From an uncultured bacterium (GTDB lineage Bacteria > Patescibacteriota > Saccharimonadia > Saccharimonadales > Saccharimonadaceae): DNA of 64,000 nt. The stretch is from assembly GCA_903952435.1 (NCBI GenBank), contig CAJBFN010000002.1, forward strand, positions 62,001-126,000, given 5' to 3'. Shown piece by piece: positions 43,190 to 51,853 of the stretch. Under the pieces are notes generated by a model. That model worked only from the letters and a program-made list of their open reading frames with translations. It was not told the DNA's origin and searched no databases. Numbering within the stretch: position 1 is the stretch's first letter; every line of letters begins with the position of its first letter. The translations under genes were made by a program, and so were the position numbers.

Positions 43190-44260
43190 ATGAAGTATGA
43201 TTTTTCGGCTTTAAGTAGTGTGGTTACAGAGGCTGATGTTATATCGCTAAAACAAATATATAAACCAAAGAATAAAAGTCTTTTAGTTAAATATATTAAA
43301 ATAATTGCCGTGATTATCGCCTGTATTGTCGGATTTTCTATGTTATTTGTGCTTTTTTATAGTGTTATCCCTTTTTTAATTAAAGATGAGAATTTTGGTA
43401 TTGTACCGGTAATTTTTATTATGTTTATGTTTTTAATGGTAGCTTTCGGTATTATTTATAGTATTAAATCTGATAAAAAAACCTGGGAACAAAATGTCAG
43501 GCTCTCTAGATTTACCAAGGCTAATGATTTATCTTTTGAATTGAGTTTATCTCATCCGGGGCATAGTGGGCTGATATTTAATATTGGTGAGCTTAGGATA
43601 GCGGAAGACATCTTGAAAAACACAACCAAGAAGCCTACATTTGAAATCGCAAATTATACATATACAATTACTAGAAGTAGCGGCTCGGGAAAGGATAGAC
43701 ATTCAGACACGACTTATTATCGCTATGGTTATATAATGATTCAGCTTAATAGAAAACTGCCCCATATGGTGCTAGATTCTAAGTCCAATAACACATCTTT
43801 ATTCGGTGCGAGCTTATCTGCTTTACCAATGTCTTTTGATAATAGCCAGATTTTATCTTTGGAGGGGGACTTTGACAAATATTTTACCTTGTATGCCCCA
43901 AAAGAATACGAGCAGGATGCATTATATGTATTTTCTCCAGACTTAATGTCGATGTTTATCGATCAATCAAGTCAGTTTGACGCTGAGATTGTTGATGATA
44001 AGTTATTTATTTATTCTACAAAACATTTTGATTTTTCTAATATCTCACTGGTCCAACAATTGTTTAATATAATTAATAAAGTTGGTTCGTTGGTTGTTCA
44101 TAATACTAATCGCTATAAGGATGAAATGGCGGCTATATTGCCCGAGAATACGGTTGCGGAAACTGGCCGTAGGCTAAAGGTGTCATATGTTGGTATTTAT
44201 GTAGCTTTGGCCTTTATAATAATTATGTTTTCGGTATTCTTTTTTATGTCTAGTCGTTAG
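43190..44260 (+). CDS. DUF3137-like membrane protein
   Basis: 356 aa. Two N-terminal membrane helices (about 35-60 and 70-90) precede a soluble domain with FEIANYTYTITRSSGSGKDRHSDTTYYRYGYIMIQL and LEGDFDKYFTLYAPKEYEQDALYVFSPDLMSMFID. This resembles DUF3137, in which an L.GDF...F.VYA..E...L.TP pattern is typical. A C-terminal membrane helix closes it. Function is unknown. It is co-directional with and 7 nt from the helicase. Confidence 0.55.
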   Translation: MKYDFSALSSVVTEADVISLKQIYKPKNKSLLVKYIKIIAVIIACIVGFSMLFVLFYSVIPFLIKDENFGIVPVIFIMFMFLMVAFGIIYSIKSDKKTWEQNVRLSRFTKANDLSFELSLSHPGHSGLIFNIGELRIAEDILKNTTKKPTFEIANYTYTITRSSGSGKDRHSDTTYYRYGYIMIQLNRKLPHMVLDSKSNNTSLFGASLSALPMSFDNSQILSLEGDFDKYFTLYAPKEYEQDALYVFSPDLMSMFIDQSSQFDAEIVDDKLFIYSTKHFDFSNISLVQQLFNIINKVGSLVVHNTNRYKDEMAAILPENTVAETGRRLKVSYVGIYVALAFIIIMFSVFFFMSSR

Positions 44261-44287
44261 GTCTGACTTTATAGCTAAAAACACTAC

Positions 44288-44307
44288 ATCACCTGGGTGA
44301 TTTTTTT
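44288..44307 (+). terminator. Intrinsic terminator before the dcw cluster
   Basis: ATCAC and GTGAT form a 5-bp stem around CTGG, followed by seven T residues. Confidence 0.7.
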
Positions 44308-44332
44308 ATTTTTCAATCTTTAAAAATAATGG

Positions 44333-44341
44333 TTATCCACA
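44333..44341 (+). promoter_or_regulatory. Perfect DnaA box upstream of mraZ
   Basis: The sequence is TTATCCACA, the consensus DnaA box, as a single copy 27 nt before the first MraZ-like TGGG site. One box alone does not make an origin, but DnaA could regulate the division operon. Confidence 0.5.
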
Positions 44342-44367
44342 AACCTGAGTATAACTATAAGCATAAT

Positions 44368-44444
44368 TGGGCATGAAAATATAAATTGGGTATTGTAGTG
44401 GGTAAAAATGGGTAGTATAGTTAACTCAGTGGAAAAAAGTGGGT
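44368..44444 (+). promoter_or_regulatory. MraZ operator: TGGGT repeats in the mraZ promoter
   Basis: TGGG(T/C) occurs at 44368, 44387, 44399, 44409 and 44440, and TGGA at 44430. The pairs at 44399/44409 and 44430/44440 are spaced by exactly 10 nt, one helical turn. MraZ of other bacteria binds direct TGGG- or GTGG-containing repeats in its own promoter. This predicts autoregulation of the dcw operon. Confidence 0.75.
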
Positions 44445-44516
44445 AATACCACCAAAAAAACAAACACCACTAATATTAAAAAAATAAACTAAACGGGGCC
44501 AAGAGAAAAACTAACC

Positions 44517-44888
44517 ATGGCAAGTGTAGATTATTTTGAACGAAAGCTTGACGATAAGCGTCGTTTAACTATACCTACCGAAGTTCGAAGTGAACTTGCC
44601 AGCGGAGTAGTGATAACTCGTGGCTTTGGCCAGTATTTGCATCTTTATCCTAAACAAGTTTGGGATAGGGAAGTCGAATCAGCACTGGGCGGCAATATTC
44701 TTGATGAGAAGACGGCCGATCTGAATGTGCGATTTCGAATGGGCAAAACCGAGGCGGAACTTGACCAAAAACAAGGTCGAGTTACAATCGAGCAACATTT
44801 GCTTGATTACGCTGGTATTGACCGCGAACTGGTTGCTGTAAGGGCAGGCGCATATTGGCGCATTCTGGCGCCCAAAGCTGACGTTTAG
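44517..44888 (+). CDS. mraZ: Transcriptional regulator MraZ
   Basis: 123 aa, two SpoVT/AbrB-like half domains. YFERKLDDKRRLTIPTEVRSEL carries the first DxxRRLxIP motif, and ELDQKQGRVTIEQHLLDYAGID the second. It is somewhat shorter than the usual ~145 aa. MraZ autoregulates the dcw operon through TGGG repeats, which are present just upstream. A giant hairpin region separates it from rsmH. Confidence 0.93.
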   Translation: MASVDYFERKLDDKRRLTIPTEVRSELASGVVITRGFGQYLHLYPKQVWDREVESALGGNILDEKTADLNVRFRMGKTEAELDQKQGRVTIEQHLLDYAGIDRELVAVRAGAYWRILAPKADV

Positions 44889-44943
44889 AAAAAACAATCC
44901 GAATCGTTCTTTAACAATTAATGTAAATTAAGGACAAAAACTC

Positions 44944-45180
44944 TCGAGATCAACTATCTGGTAGTCAGGCAGTGGGCTACGAAACCACATTAAAAAATTC
45001 GCGCACCTTATTCAAAAAACACACCTCCCAAATAAACTCCACCTCACACATAAGTCTCTCAACCGAATAATTTAAGCAATATGATTTACTTTTTTGGTAA
45101 CCATGCTGATTATTCGGAAACTTATCAAAAACAAACACATGCGAAAACAAACAGCTTTACTACCAGTTAGGTGATCTCGA
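44944..45180. ncRNA. Giant nested hairpin between mraZ and rsmH
   Basis: The terminal 22-nt arms 44944-44965 and 45159-45180 are complementary at 20 of 22 positions. Inside, in properly nested order, are TTCGC/GCGAA (44998, 45141), ATAAGT/ACTTAT (45050, 45120), CCGAATAAT/ATTATTCGG (45063, 45109) and an apical TTTAC/GTAA hairpin. No ORF is supported. It may be a structured leader of rsmH or an inverted-repeat element; no classified RNA family was recognised. Confidence 0.65.
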
Positions 45181-45210
45181 AAATCGAACCTTATGTTATC
45201 ATAAGAGTCG

Positions 45211-46107
45211 ATGAGTATAACAGAACATCCACCACAAATTCTACATGTTCCAGTCTTGCTAGATTCAACACTTGAATTACTGCAACCGCAAAAAGGCGAG
45301 AATTATCTTGACCTAACTGCTGGTTACGGTGGTCACGCTAGTCGAATCTTGGAAGTAACTGGCAATTACGCTGAATCGGTTTTGGTTGATCGTGACGATT
45401 ACGCTTTGGGGCGTTTAAAATCATTATCGGACAAAGGCGCTAGGCTATTGCATACTGATTTTGCTGCTGCTGCAAAGCAACTGGCAGATGAAGGGCAAAA
45501 ATTTGATCTTGTATTAGTTGATTTGGGGGTGTCATCACCACAGCTCGATCAGAGCGACCGAGGGTTTTCCTTTACAAATAGTGGTCCGCTAGATATGCGA
45601 ATGGATAGAGGTCAAGAGTTAACGGCTGAGAAATTGGTCAATACTGCTTCGGCTGATAAACTAGCGCATATCATCAGTCAATATGGCGAAGAGCCAATTG
45701 GACTGGCAAAATCAATTGCCTTGGCAATTGTGAATAACAGGCCATTATACACAACAGGCGAACTAGCCGATCTGATAAAGCAAAATTATCGTGGCAAATG
45801 GAAGAAAATTCATCCGGCTACGCGTACCTTTCAAGCAATCCGCATAGCAGTCAACGACGAGTTAAAACAAATCGAAGATATGCTGCCGCTACTGCCGAAA
45901 CTTTTAAAAAAGAATGGGCGAGTAGGGGTGATTAGTTTTCATAGTCTAGAGGACCGACTTATCAAAAGATATTTTAAAGATCAATTTGATAACGGGCTAG
46001 AGGCAGAATTACTACCAATAACTAAAAAGCCAATTGCGGGCAACCTAAATGACGTTCACAACCCGCGATCTCGTAGTGCAAAATTACGAGTCGCAGTGAA
46101 AAAATAA
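45211..46107 (+). CDS. rsmH: 16S rRNA (cytosine1402-N4)-methyltransferase
   Basis: RsmH (MraW) methylates C1402 in the 30S P site. The start HVPVLLDSTLELLQPQKGENYLDLTAGYGGHASRIL contains the SAM motif. Further hallmarks are LVLVDLGVSSPQLDQSDRGFSFTNSGPLDMRMD, TRTFQAIRIAVNDEL and VISFHSLEDRLIKRYF. 298 aa. A TATCAT box at 45197-45202 ends 9 nt before the ATG, so besides readthrough from mraZ it may have its own leaderless transcript. Confidence 0.96.
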   Translation: MSITEHPPQILHVPVLLDSTLELLQPQKGENYLDLTAGYGGHASRILEVTGNYAESVLVDRDDYALGRLKSLSDKGARLLHTDFAAAAKQLADEGQKFDLVLVDLGVSSPQLDQSDRGFSFTNSGPLDMRMDRGQELTAEKLVNTASADKLAHIISQYGEEPIGLAKSIALAIVNNRPLYTTGELADLIKQNYRGKWKKIHPATRTFQAIRIAVNDELKQIEDMLPLLPKLLKKNGRVGVISFHSLEDRLIKRYFKDQFDNGLEAELLPITKKPIAGNLNDVHNPRSRSAKLRVAVKK

Positions 46108-46138
46108 AAACAAAACAAAAAAGAAAGGGCAAGACACC

Positions 46139-46204
46139 ATGCCAATTCACATCCCAGTACAGTGCACCGACACTCCACAGATTGTCGCTGTCAGAATCAA
46201 GTAA
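46139..46204 (+). CDS. Possible 21-residue small protein between rsmH and ftsL
   Basis: ATG at 46139 and TAA at 46202-46204 encode a 21 aa peptide beginning MPIHIPVQC and ending VRIK. GAAAGGG lies about 10 nt upstream as a Shine-Dalgarno. It is followed by a perfect 11-bp hairpin. It is too short to identify. The ribosome-binding site and position in a tight operon argue for translation, but chance is possible. Confidence 0.35.
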   Translation: MPIHIPVQCTDTPQIVAVRIK

Positions 46205-46216
46205 ATAGCTTTTAAC

Positions 46217-46244
46217 TTTAGCCCCTGCTTCTACAGGGGCTAAA
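46217..46244 (+). promoter_or_regulatory. 11-bp perfect hairpin before ftsL
   Basis: TTTAGCCCCTG pairs perfectly with CAGGGGCTAAA around a 6-nt loop. No T tract follows, so it is not a standard terminator. A second GGGCTA at 46245-46250 could compete for the TAGCCC arm. It may be an RNA-processing or stability element. Confidence 0.6.
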
Positions 46245-46293
46245 GGGCTAGGTCTATAAAATTAAATAAACATAAATAGAAATTAAAATAAAA

Positions 46294-46641
46294 ATGTCTT
46301 ATCAACGTACTCAAAATTTTGTCAGTCGCCGTCAGCAAAACTGGTCACGAAATCAAAACACTGTGGCTTTTGCTTCAGCTATTAAACTTGGTCCTGTCAC
46401 TCATACCGTGTTAATCGCATTAATGATAACAGTACTCGGGTTAATTTATTTAACACAGGCGACTCGCGCAACTGGCTATGATTACGCAGCGCAAAAAATT
46501 GACAGTCAAATTGCAGATTTGAATATTCAAAAAAGTGACCTAGAGGTTGAAAACGCCAGATTAACTGCACTTGAAACAGTTAAAAATAGCAGCATAGCTA
46601 CTACTATGACGACACCAGTCGCGACAGACTATATTCACTAA
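46294..46641 (+). CDS. ftsL: FtsL/DivIC-like septum protein
   Basis: 115 aa with the FtsL layout: a polar cytoplasmic N-terminus, one membrane helix (about 36-54, VTHTVLIALMITVLGLIYLTQ) and a short extracellular coiled coil (KIDSQIADLNIQKSDLEVENARLTALETV). It lies between rsmH and ftsI, the standard ftsL position. Sequence conservation in this family is low, so the call rests on topology and synteny. Confidence 0.75.
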   Translation: MSYQRTQNFVSRRQQNWSRNQNTVAFASAIKLGPVTHTVLIALMITVLGLIYLTQATRATGYDYAAQKIDSQIADLNIQKSDLEVENARLTALETVKNSSIATTMTTPVATDYIH

Positions 46642-46649
46642 AAATTATT

Positions 46650-48395
46650 ATGAAATTGGAATTGCAAAAGGGTAGCCGATCAAAAGTTCTAGCTGGTCTA
46701 ATGTTAGCTATGATGGCTATATTTGTTGCTAGGCTTTTTTATTTGCAGGTTTTGCAGCATGGTTACTATGTTGATGTAGCTAAATCAGAGCAAGTTAAAA
46801 GATTAAAAATCCCCGCTAAGCGAGGGCTTATTTATGCTTTAGATGGAGAAACGCCCGTACCGATGGTTATGAACCAGATAGTTTATACTGTTTTTGCTGA
46901 TCCGCAAATGGTCAATGATAGTAATAAAATCATAGATGTTATTAGGCAAGTGGCTGGTGGAAATGCCAGAGCGGATTTGCAGGCTTTATTGGATAAAAAA
47001 GATAGCCGCTATCAAATATTGGCTACTAAAATTACCAGGATTCAGGCTGATAAAATTAAGGCTGAGAATTTAAAGGGCATAGGCTTCCAGGAGAATAGCC
47101 AAAGGGTTTATCCCGAGGGTCAATTGGCATCGCAAACCTTAGGCTTTGTTAATAATGAAGGTCTTGGACAATATGGAGTTGAGGAAAAACTTAATGATAG
47201 ACTAACTGGAACTGATGGTATATTGCAATCCGTTACTGATGTAAGCAATGTGCCACTTACAATTGGTAATAATAATATTAATCGTCCAGCAATAAACGGT
47301 GAAGATATAGTTTTAAGCATTGATCGCAATGTTCAATCCCGTGTTGAAACGGCTTTGGTAGATGCCTTAGCCCGTACGGGCGCTAATGAGGCTAGCGCTA
47401 TTGTTATGGACCCACAAACTGGTAAAATTATGGCTATGGCAAATTTGCCAACATATAATCAAGCAGAGTTTAATAAAGTTTCAGATGCGGCTGTTTTTAA
47501 TAATAATGTTGCTTCAAAACCTTATGAGCCAGCTTCTATTGTGAAGACATTCACTTTTTCGGCCGGTATAGAGAAGGGTGTTATTACTCCAACTTCTACA
47601 TATAATAATACAGACCATATACAGGTTGATGACGCAATAGTATCTAATGCAACTCTAGGCCGAACCGGTATACTTACTATGCAACAGGTATTAAATTGGT
47701 CATTAAATACTGGTTCTGTGACTGTCGCGCAAAAGCTAGGAGACGGTCAAAATATTACCAGGGAGGCGCGTAATACAATTTATGACTTCTTTTATAATAG
47801 ATTTAAATTAGGCCAAAAGACTGGTGTCGAAGTGGCTGGCGAAGCTAGCGGAACTATAATATCTCCAGAAGAAGTTGAGGGTAATGCAGTCCGCTACTCT
47901 AATATGACTTTTGGCCAGGGCTTGGATTTAACAATGGTCCAAGTGGCGGCGGCTTTTTCTTCAATGATTAATGGTGGTAATTATTATAAACCTACTGTTA
48001 TAGGCGGCATTATCGGCAAGGATAATGTCTATTTACCTAGCACTTATAAGATTGATTCTAATTCAATTTCAAAATCCACATCTGATCAAATGCGTGAAAT
48101 GATTCATAATGTCAGGATATCGGCGTCCTCAACTCTTGATAAGCCGGGCTATTATATAGGTGGCAAAACAGGAACTGCCGAAGTAGCACAGAATGGAGCA
48201 TATTTGACCAATAAGACTATCGCATCTTATGTTGGTTTTGGTGGTAGTGAAGATCTATCTAGTTATGTCATAATGGTAAAGATATACTCTGACTCTGAGG
48301 ACCGAGCGATGCGTGGGTCGCAAGAGGCGGGACCGATATTTACAGATATATCAAATTGGATGTTGGATTACTTAAAAATACAACCGAAAGGATAG
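46650..48395 (+). CDS. ftsI: Septal peptidoglycan transpeptidase FtsI (class B PBP)
   Basis: 581 aa. One N-terminal membrane helix (about 12-33) is followed by a PBP dimerisation domain and a transpeptidase domain. The active-site motifs are SxxK at Ser-296/Lys-299 (PASIVKTF), SxN at 351-353 (SLNTGS) and KTGT at 506-509 (GGKTGTAEV). There are no PASTA repeats. It crosslinks septal murein in partnership with FtsW, encoded two genes downstream. Its 3' end precedes mraY by 5 nt. Confidence 0.95.
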   Translation: MKLELQKGSRSKVLAGLMLAMMAIFVARLFYLQVLQHGYYVDVAKSEQVKRLKIPAKRGLIYALDGETPVPMVMNQIVYTVFADPQMVNDSNKIIDVIRQVAGGNARADLQALLDKKDSRYQILATKITRIQADKIKAENLKGIGFQENSQRVYPEGQLASQTLGFVNNEGLGQYGVEEKLNDRLTGTDGILQSVTDVSNVPLTIGNNNINRPAINGEDIVLSIDRNVQSRVETALVDALARTGANEASAIVMDPQTGKIMAMANLPTYNQAEFNKVSDAAVFNNNVASKPYEPASIVKTFTFSAGIEKGVITPTSTYNNTDHIQVDDAIVSNATLGRTGILTMQQVLNWSLNTGSVTVAQKLGDGQNITREARNTIYDFFYNRFKLGQKTGVEVAGEASGTIISPEEVEGNAVRYSNMTFGQGLDLTMVQVAAAFSSMINGGNYYKPTVIGGIIGKDNVYLPSTYKIDSNSISKSTSDQMREMIHNVRISASSTLDKPGYYIGGKTGTAEVAQNGAYLTNKTIASYVGFGGSEDLSSYVIMVKIYSDSEDRAMRGSQEAGPIFTDISNWMLDYLKIQPKG

Positions 48396-48400
48396 GAAAT

Positions 48401-49438
48401 ATGATAGAAGGTATAGCTCAAATAGGTAAAGATATAAACGGAACATTCTTATTAAGTGTAGGATCGTTTTTGTTGGCAATGTTGCTTACGCCAATTTATA
48501 CATTTTTAGCTTATAAATATAAATTTTGGAAAAAGCAAAGATCAACCACGACTACTGGTGAAAAATTGACAGTTTTTAATAAATTACATGCCGATAAGTT
48601 TACTCGTAATATTCCTACTATGGCGGGTACGATTTTTGTGCTGGCTATTACAATTATGACGCTAGGGCTCAATCTGGATAGAGGACAGACTTGGTTACCA
48701 TTGGCAGCGTTAATTGGCGGTGCTATCGTCGGATTATTAGATGACATTATAAATGTTCGCGGTAATGGCAAGGGTGTGGCTGGGCTTCGTTCTAGTATAA
48801 AATTTGCGATGATTACGGCGATCGGATTGGCATTAGGTTGGTTTTTCTTTGCTAAGCTAGGTTTTTCTACAATTAATATACCATTCTCGGGTAGCTTGGA
48901 TTTGGGCTGGTTGATAATTCCAATCTTTGCTTTTGTGGTTGTGGCGACTGGTAATGCGGTCAATATTAGCGATGGTTTAGATGGCCTAGCTGGCGGATTA
49001 CTCGGCATGAGTTTTAGTGCATTTGGAATAATTGCTCTATTTCAATCACAATTAATTTTAGCTGGCTTTTGTTTTACTGTTGTCGGAGCTTTGCTAAGTT
49101 ATTTGTGGTTTAATATTTATCCTGCCAGGTTTTTTATGGGCGATGTAGGTAGTTTTGCATTAGGTACATCGTTGGGTGTAGTGGCAATGTTAACAAATTC
49201 GTTATTTTTGTTACCGATTATTGGTATAGTTTTTGTGGCCGAGGCTGGTTCAAGTTTGATTCAGATTTTTAGTAAAAAAGTTTTCAAACGTAAAATTTTC
49301 ATTTCGGCGCCAGTTCATCATCATCTGGAGGCTAAGGGTTGGCCAGAAACTAAAGTTACTATGCGTTTTTGGGTAATTGCTAGTGTGGCTGGATTTGTTG
49401 GCGTTCTACTGGCAATTTCAGGAGGCTTTATTAAGTGA
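48401..49438 (+). CDS. mraY: Phospho-N-acetylmuramoyl-pentapeptide transferase
   Basis: MraY makes lipid I from UDP-MurNAc-pentapeptide and undecaprenyl phosphate. About ten membrane helices over 345 aa. The conserved motifs are NAVNISDGLDGLAGG, FMGDVGSFALG and the HHH motif in PVHHHLEAKGW. I start at 48401 (ATG, preceded by AGGAAA), as the upstream in-frame codons overlap ftsI and are not MraY-like. Its stop overlaps the ftsW GTG. Confidence 0.95.
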   Translation: MIEGIAQIGKDINGTFLLSVGSFLLAMLLTPIYTFLAYKYKFWKKQRSTTTTGEKLTVFNKLHADKFTRNIPTMAGTIFVLAITIMTLGLNLDRGQTWLPLAALIGGAIVGLLDDIINVRGNGKGVAGLRSSIKFAMITAIGLALGWFFFAKLGFSTINIPFSGSLDLGWLIIPIFAFVVVATGNAVNISDGLDGLAGGLLGMSFSAFGIIALFQSQLILAGFCFTVVGALLSYLWFNIYPARFFMGDVGSFALGTSLGVVAMLTNSLFLLPIIGIVFVAEAGSSLIQIFSKKVFKRKIFISAPVHHHLEAKGWPETKVTMRFWVIASVAGFVGVLLAISGGFIK

Positions 49439-50757
49439 GATTATTCGAGAGCAAAAAACTCGTAAAATCTTTATCGGACGGAGTTTTGTCTGACGACTTA
49501 ATCCTTTCTCGTCGTCACAGGCCTGACTATCAGATAGTTGTTTTTATGGGTATTTTAATGCTTTTGGGGTTGGTTGTAGTTTATGCGATTGGCCCACAAA
49601 GGGCAAATGTTTTAAATAATGCCTATGGTAGTGATTATTCTGATACTTATTTTTTTATAAAACAATTAGCTAGTCTTGTGGTTGCTAGTGTTGCATTTAT
49701 ATTTGTTGCTAATTTTCCATTTAAATTTGTCGCTAAATATGCCAAGCCTTTACTGATAGCGTCGTTTAGCCTTTGTTTGTCATTAGCTTTGGCTAATCTA
49801 GCTAATCTTGAAATTGCTAGAGCAACACTTGGTGCGGCTCGATGGTTTAATCTTGGGGTACTTGGCAGTTTTCAGCCGTCCGAGGCCTTAAAATTTAGCC
49901 TTTTAGTATTTTTATCTTTATTTTTGGGTAATAAAATAAGGCAAGGTAAATTGAATGATTTAAAAGAAACAATAATACCACTAGCGTTAGTTTATGGTTT
50001 GTCGATAATTTTTATCGTGATAATACAAAACGACCTAGGAACTGGCATAGCAATGACGAGTATAATTGCCACCATGCTTCTGGTTGGAAAGATTAATCTT
50101 AAAAATAGCCTGATTGTTTTATCAGCGATTGGAATTTTGTTGTCGGCGGTTATAATTTTGGCACCACACCGCATGGAGCGAATTATGACTTTTATGCAGG
50201 GCGATAACCAATCTAGTTCGATTGATAAAAATCAGGATAATTATCATGTCGAGCAGGCAAAATTAGCGATTGGAACCGGTGGAATATTTGGTGTTGGTAT
50301 TGGTAATAGTGTTCAAGCGACGGGGTATTTGCCAGAGGCAATAAATGACTCGGTCTTTGCAATTATTGGAGAAACTTTTGGATTTATAGGGCTTATAACT
50401 ATCTTGGCTTTATTTACATTTTTATTAACAAGACTGCTTAAGACGATGGATCATCTAGAGGATATTAGATTAAGGTTAGTTATGGCTGGAATTTTTGGCT
50501 GGGTGGCTGCACATGTTATGCTAAATGTAGCGTCAATGATAGGGCTAGTGCCCTTGACGGGGATTACGTTGCCATTACTTAGCTTTGGCGGAACCAGTAT
50601 GATGTTTATCGCGGCTATACTAGGATTGGCTTTTCAACTTTCTAGATACACGACTTTTTCGTCAAATATAAAGGAGACAAAATATGAAGATCTTGGCAGT
50701 CGGCGGGGGATCGGGCGGACACGTAACGCCAGTCGTAGCAGTTTTAGACGAAATTAA
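49435..50757 (+). CDS. ftsW: Septal peptidoglycan glycosyltransferase FtsW (SEDS)
   Basis: 440 aa with about ten membrane helices. SEDS hallmarks are GAARWFNLGVLGSFQPSEALKFSLLVF, QNDLGTG, the NDSVFAIIGETFGFIG segment and GITLPLLSFGGTSMM. It polymerises lipid II at the septum with FtsI. The GTG start overlaps the mraY stop (GTGA). The last 25 codons, encoding an Arg-rich tail, overlap the 5' end of murG by 74 nt in a different frame. Confidence 0.95.
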   Translation: MRLFESKKLVKSLSDGVLSDDLILSRRHRPDYQIVVFMGILMLLGLVVVYAIGPQRANVLNNAYGSDYSDTYFFIKQLASLVVASVAFIFVANFPFKFVAKYAKPLLIASFSLCLSLALANLANLEIARATLGAARWFNLGVLGSFQPSEALKFSLLVFLSLFLGNKIRQGKLNDLKETIIPLALVYGLSIIFIVIIQNDLGTGIAMTSIIATMLLVGKINLKNSLIVLSAIGILLSAVIILAPHRMERIMTFMQGDNQSSSIDKNQDNYHVEQAKLAIGTGGIFGVGIGNSVQATGYLPEAINDSVFAIIGETFGFIGLITILALFTFLLTRLLKTMDHLEDIRLRLVMAGIFGWVAAHVMLNVASMIGLVPLTGITLPLLSFGGTSMMFIAAILGLAFQLSRYTTFSSNIKETKYEDLGSRRGIGRTRNASRSSFRRN

Positions 50758-51838
50758 AAAGAGCCACAAGAGGGTTCAAATTAGGTTTTGGTGTGATTAT
50801 AAATTTGCCGAGCAGGCAAAATCAATAATGGGCCATTTTGACAAGAATATTCCAGTTTCGATAATTATATCAGGTAAATTACGTAGATATAGTCATTTGT
50901 CTTTTACTAGGCAGTTATTTTTGAGAAACCTTGTACTACTTAATATAAGAGATGTATTCTTAACAATGTTTGGTATTTTGCAAAGTTTTATGAAACTAAT
51001 CGCTTGGCGACCAGATGTCATATTTGCAAAAGGTGGCTATGTTTGTTTGCCGGTTGGTTTTGCGGCCCATATCTTAAGGATACCTCTCGTCATACATGAT
51101 TCTGATGCGCATCCAGGTTTGACGAATAGGGTTTTGGGCTTATGGGCTAATGTTATCGCAACCGGCGCACCACTTAAGTATTATTCTTATCCAGCCAGCA
51201 AGGCTATCTACACAGGTATTCCTATATCCGATGAGTTTCACGAATTTTCTAATATAGAAAAACAAGAGGCTAAGCTAAAATGGGGAGTGGCGGCTAATCG
51301 GCCTTTAATAGTTATAACTGGCGGTGGTCTTGGCGCTCAACGTATTAATGATGCGTCGGTTGTTGCGCTTGATGACTTAACTCGCCTTGGATCGGTCGTG
51401 CTGATATCTGGGGTGGGGCAATATAACGAATTAAAATCAATCTTGCCAGCTAATAATGAAAAGTTCCAGTTGCATTCATTTATAGCTAGCGACGTCGCTT
51501 CTTTATTGGGTGCCGCAGACGTGGTTATTGCTAGGGCTGGGGCTACGACTATATTGGAATTAGCATCTTTGGTAAAGCCGACTATTTTAATACCTAATGA
51601 AAAGTTGACTGGCAACCATCAGTTAAAAAATACTAATGTTTATCTTGAAAAGGAAGCAGTTAAGTTCATAAGCGAGGCCGATATGGTTAATGACCCTAAA
51701 ATTTTAGCTTCAGCCGTAAAGGATATATTACACAGTCCAGAAGCTTCACACAAGATGGCTATAAGATTTTCTAATTTTGTTCGTCCAAATGCTGCTCGTG
51801 ATGTTGCGGATATGATTATTTCTAGTATTAAATTATAA
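50684..51838 (+). CDS. murG: UDP-GlcNAc:lipid I GlcNAc transferase
   Basis: MurG converts lipid I to lipid II at the inner membrane face. The N-terminal GGGSGGHVTPV loop fixes the start at 50684. Further hallmarks are DVIFAKGGYVCLPVGFAA, HDSDAHPGLTNR and VVIARAGATTILELASLVKPTILIPNEKLTGNHQLKNT. 384 aa. GGAGAC lies just upstream as a Shine-Dalgarno inside ftsW. The 74-nt overlap places the glycine-rich donor loop over the FtsW tail. Confidence 0.95.
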   Translation: MKILAVGGGSGGHVTPVVAVLDEIKKSHKRVQIRFWCDYKFAEQAKSIMGHFDKNIPVSIIISGKLRRYSHLSFTRQLFLRNLVLLNIRDVFLTMFGILQSFMKLIAWRPDVIFAKGGYVCLPVGFAAHILRIPLVIHDSDAHPGLTNRVLGLWANVIATGAPLKYYSYPASKAIYTGIPISDEFHEFSNIEKQEAKLKWGVAANRPLIVITGGGLGAQRINDASVVALDDLTRLGSVVLISGVGQYNELKSILPANNEKFQLHSFIASDVASLLGAADVVIARAGATTILELASLVKPTILIPNEKLTGNHQLKNTNVYLEKEAVKFISEADMVNDPKILASAVKDILHSPEASHKMAIRFSNFVRPNAARDVADMIISSIKL

Positions 51839-51853
51839 TAAACCATAAGCAAT

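Noticed and set aside
44333..44341. Replication origin based on a DnaA box
   Set aside because: Only one perfect box is present, without a box cluster or DnaA/DnaN genes nearby; regulation of mraZ is more likely.
44944..45180. CRISPR array or integron attC site
   Set aside because: There are no regularly spaced direct repeats, and the arms lack RYYYAAC/GTTRRRY ends; it is a single inverted repeat.
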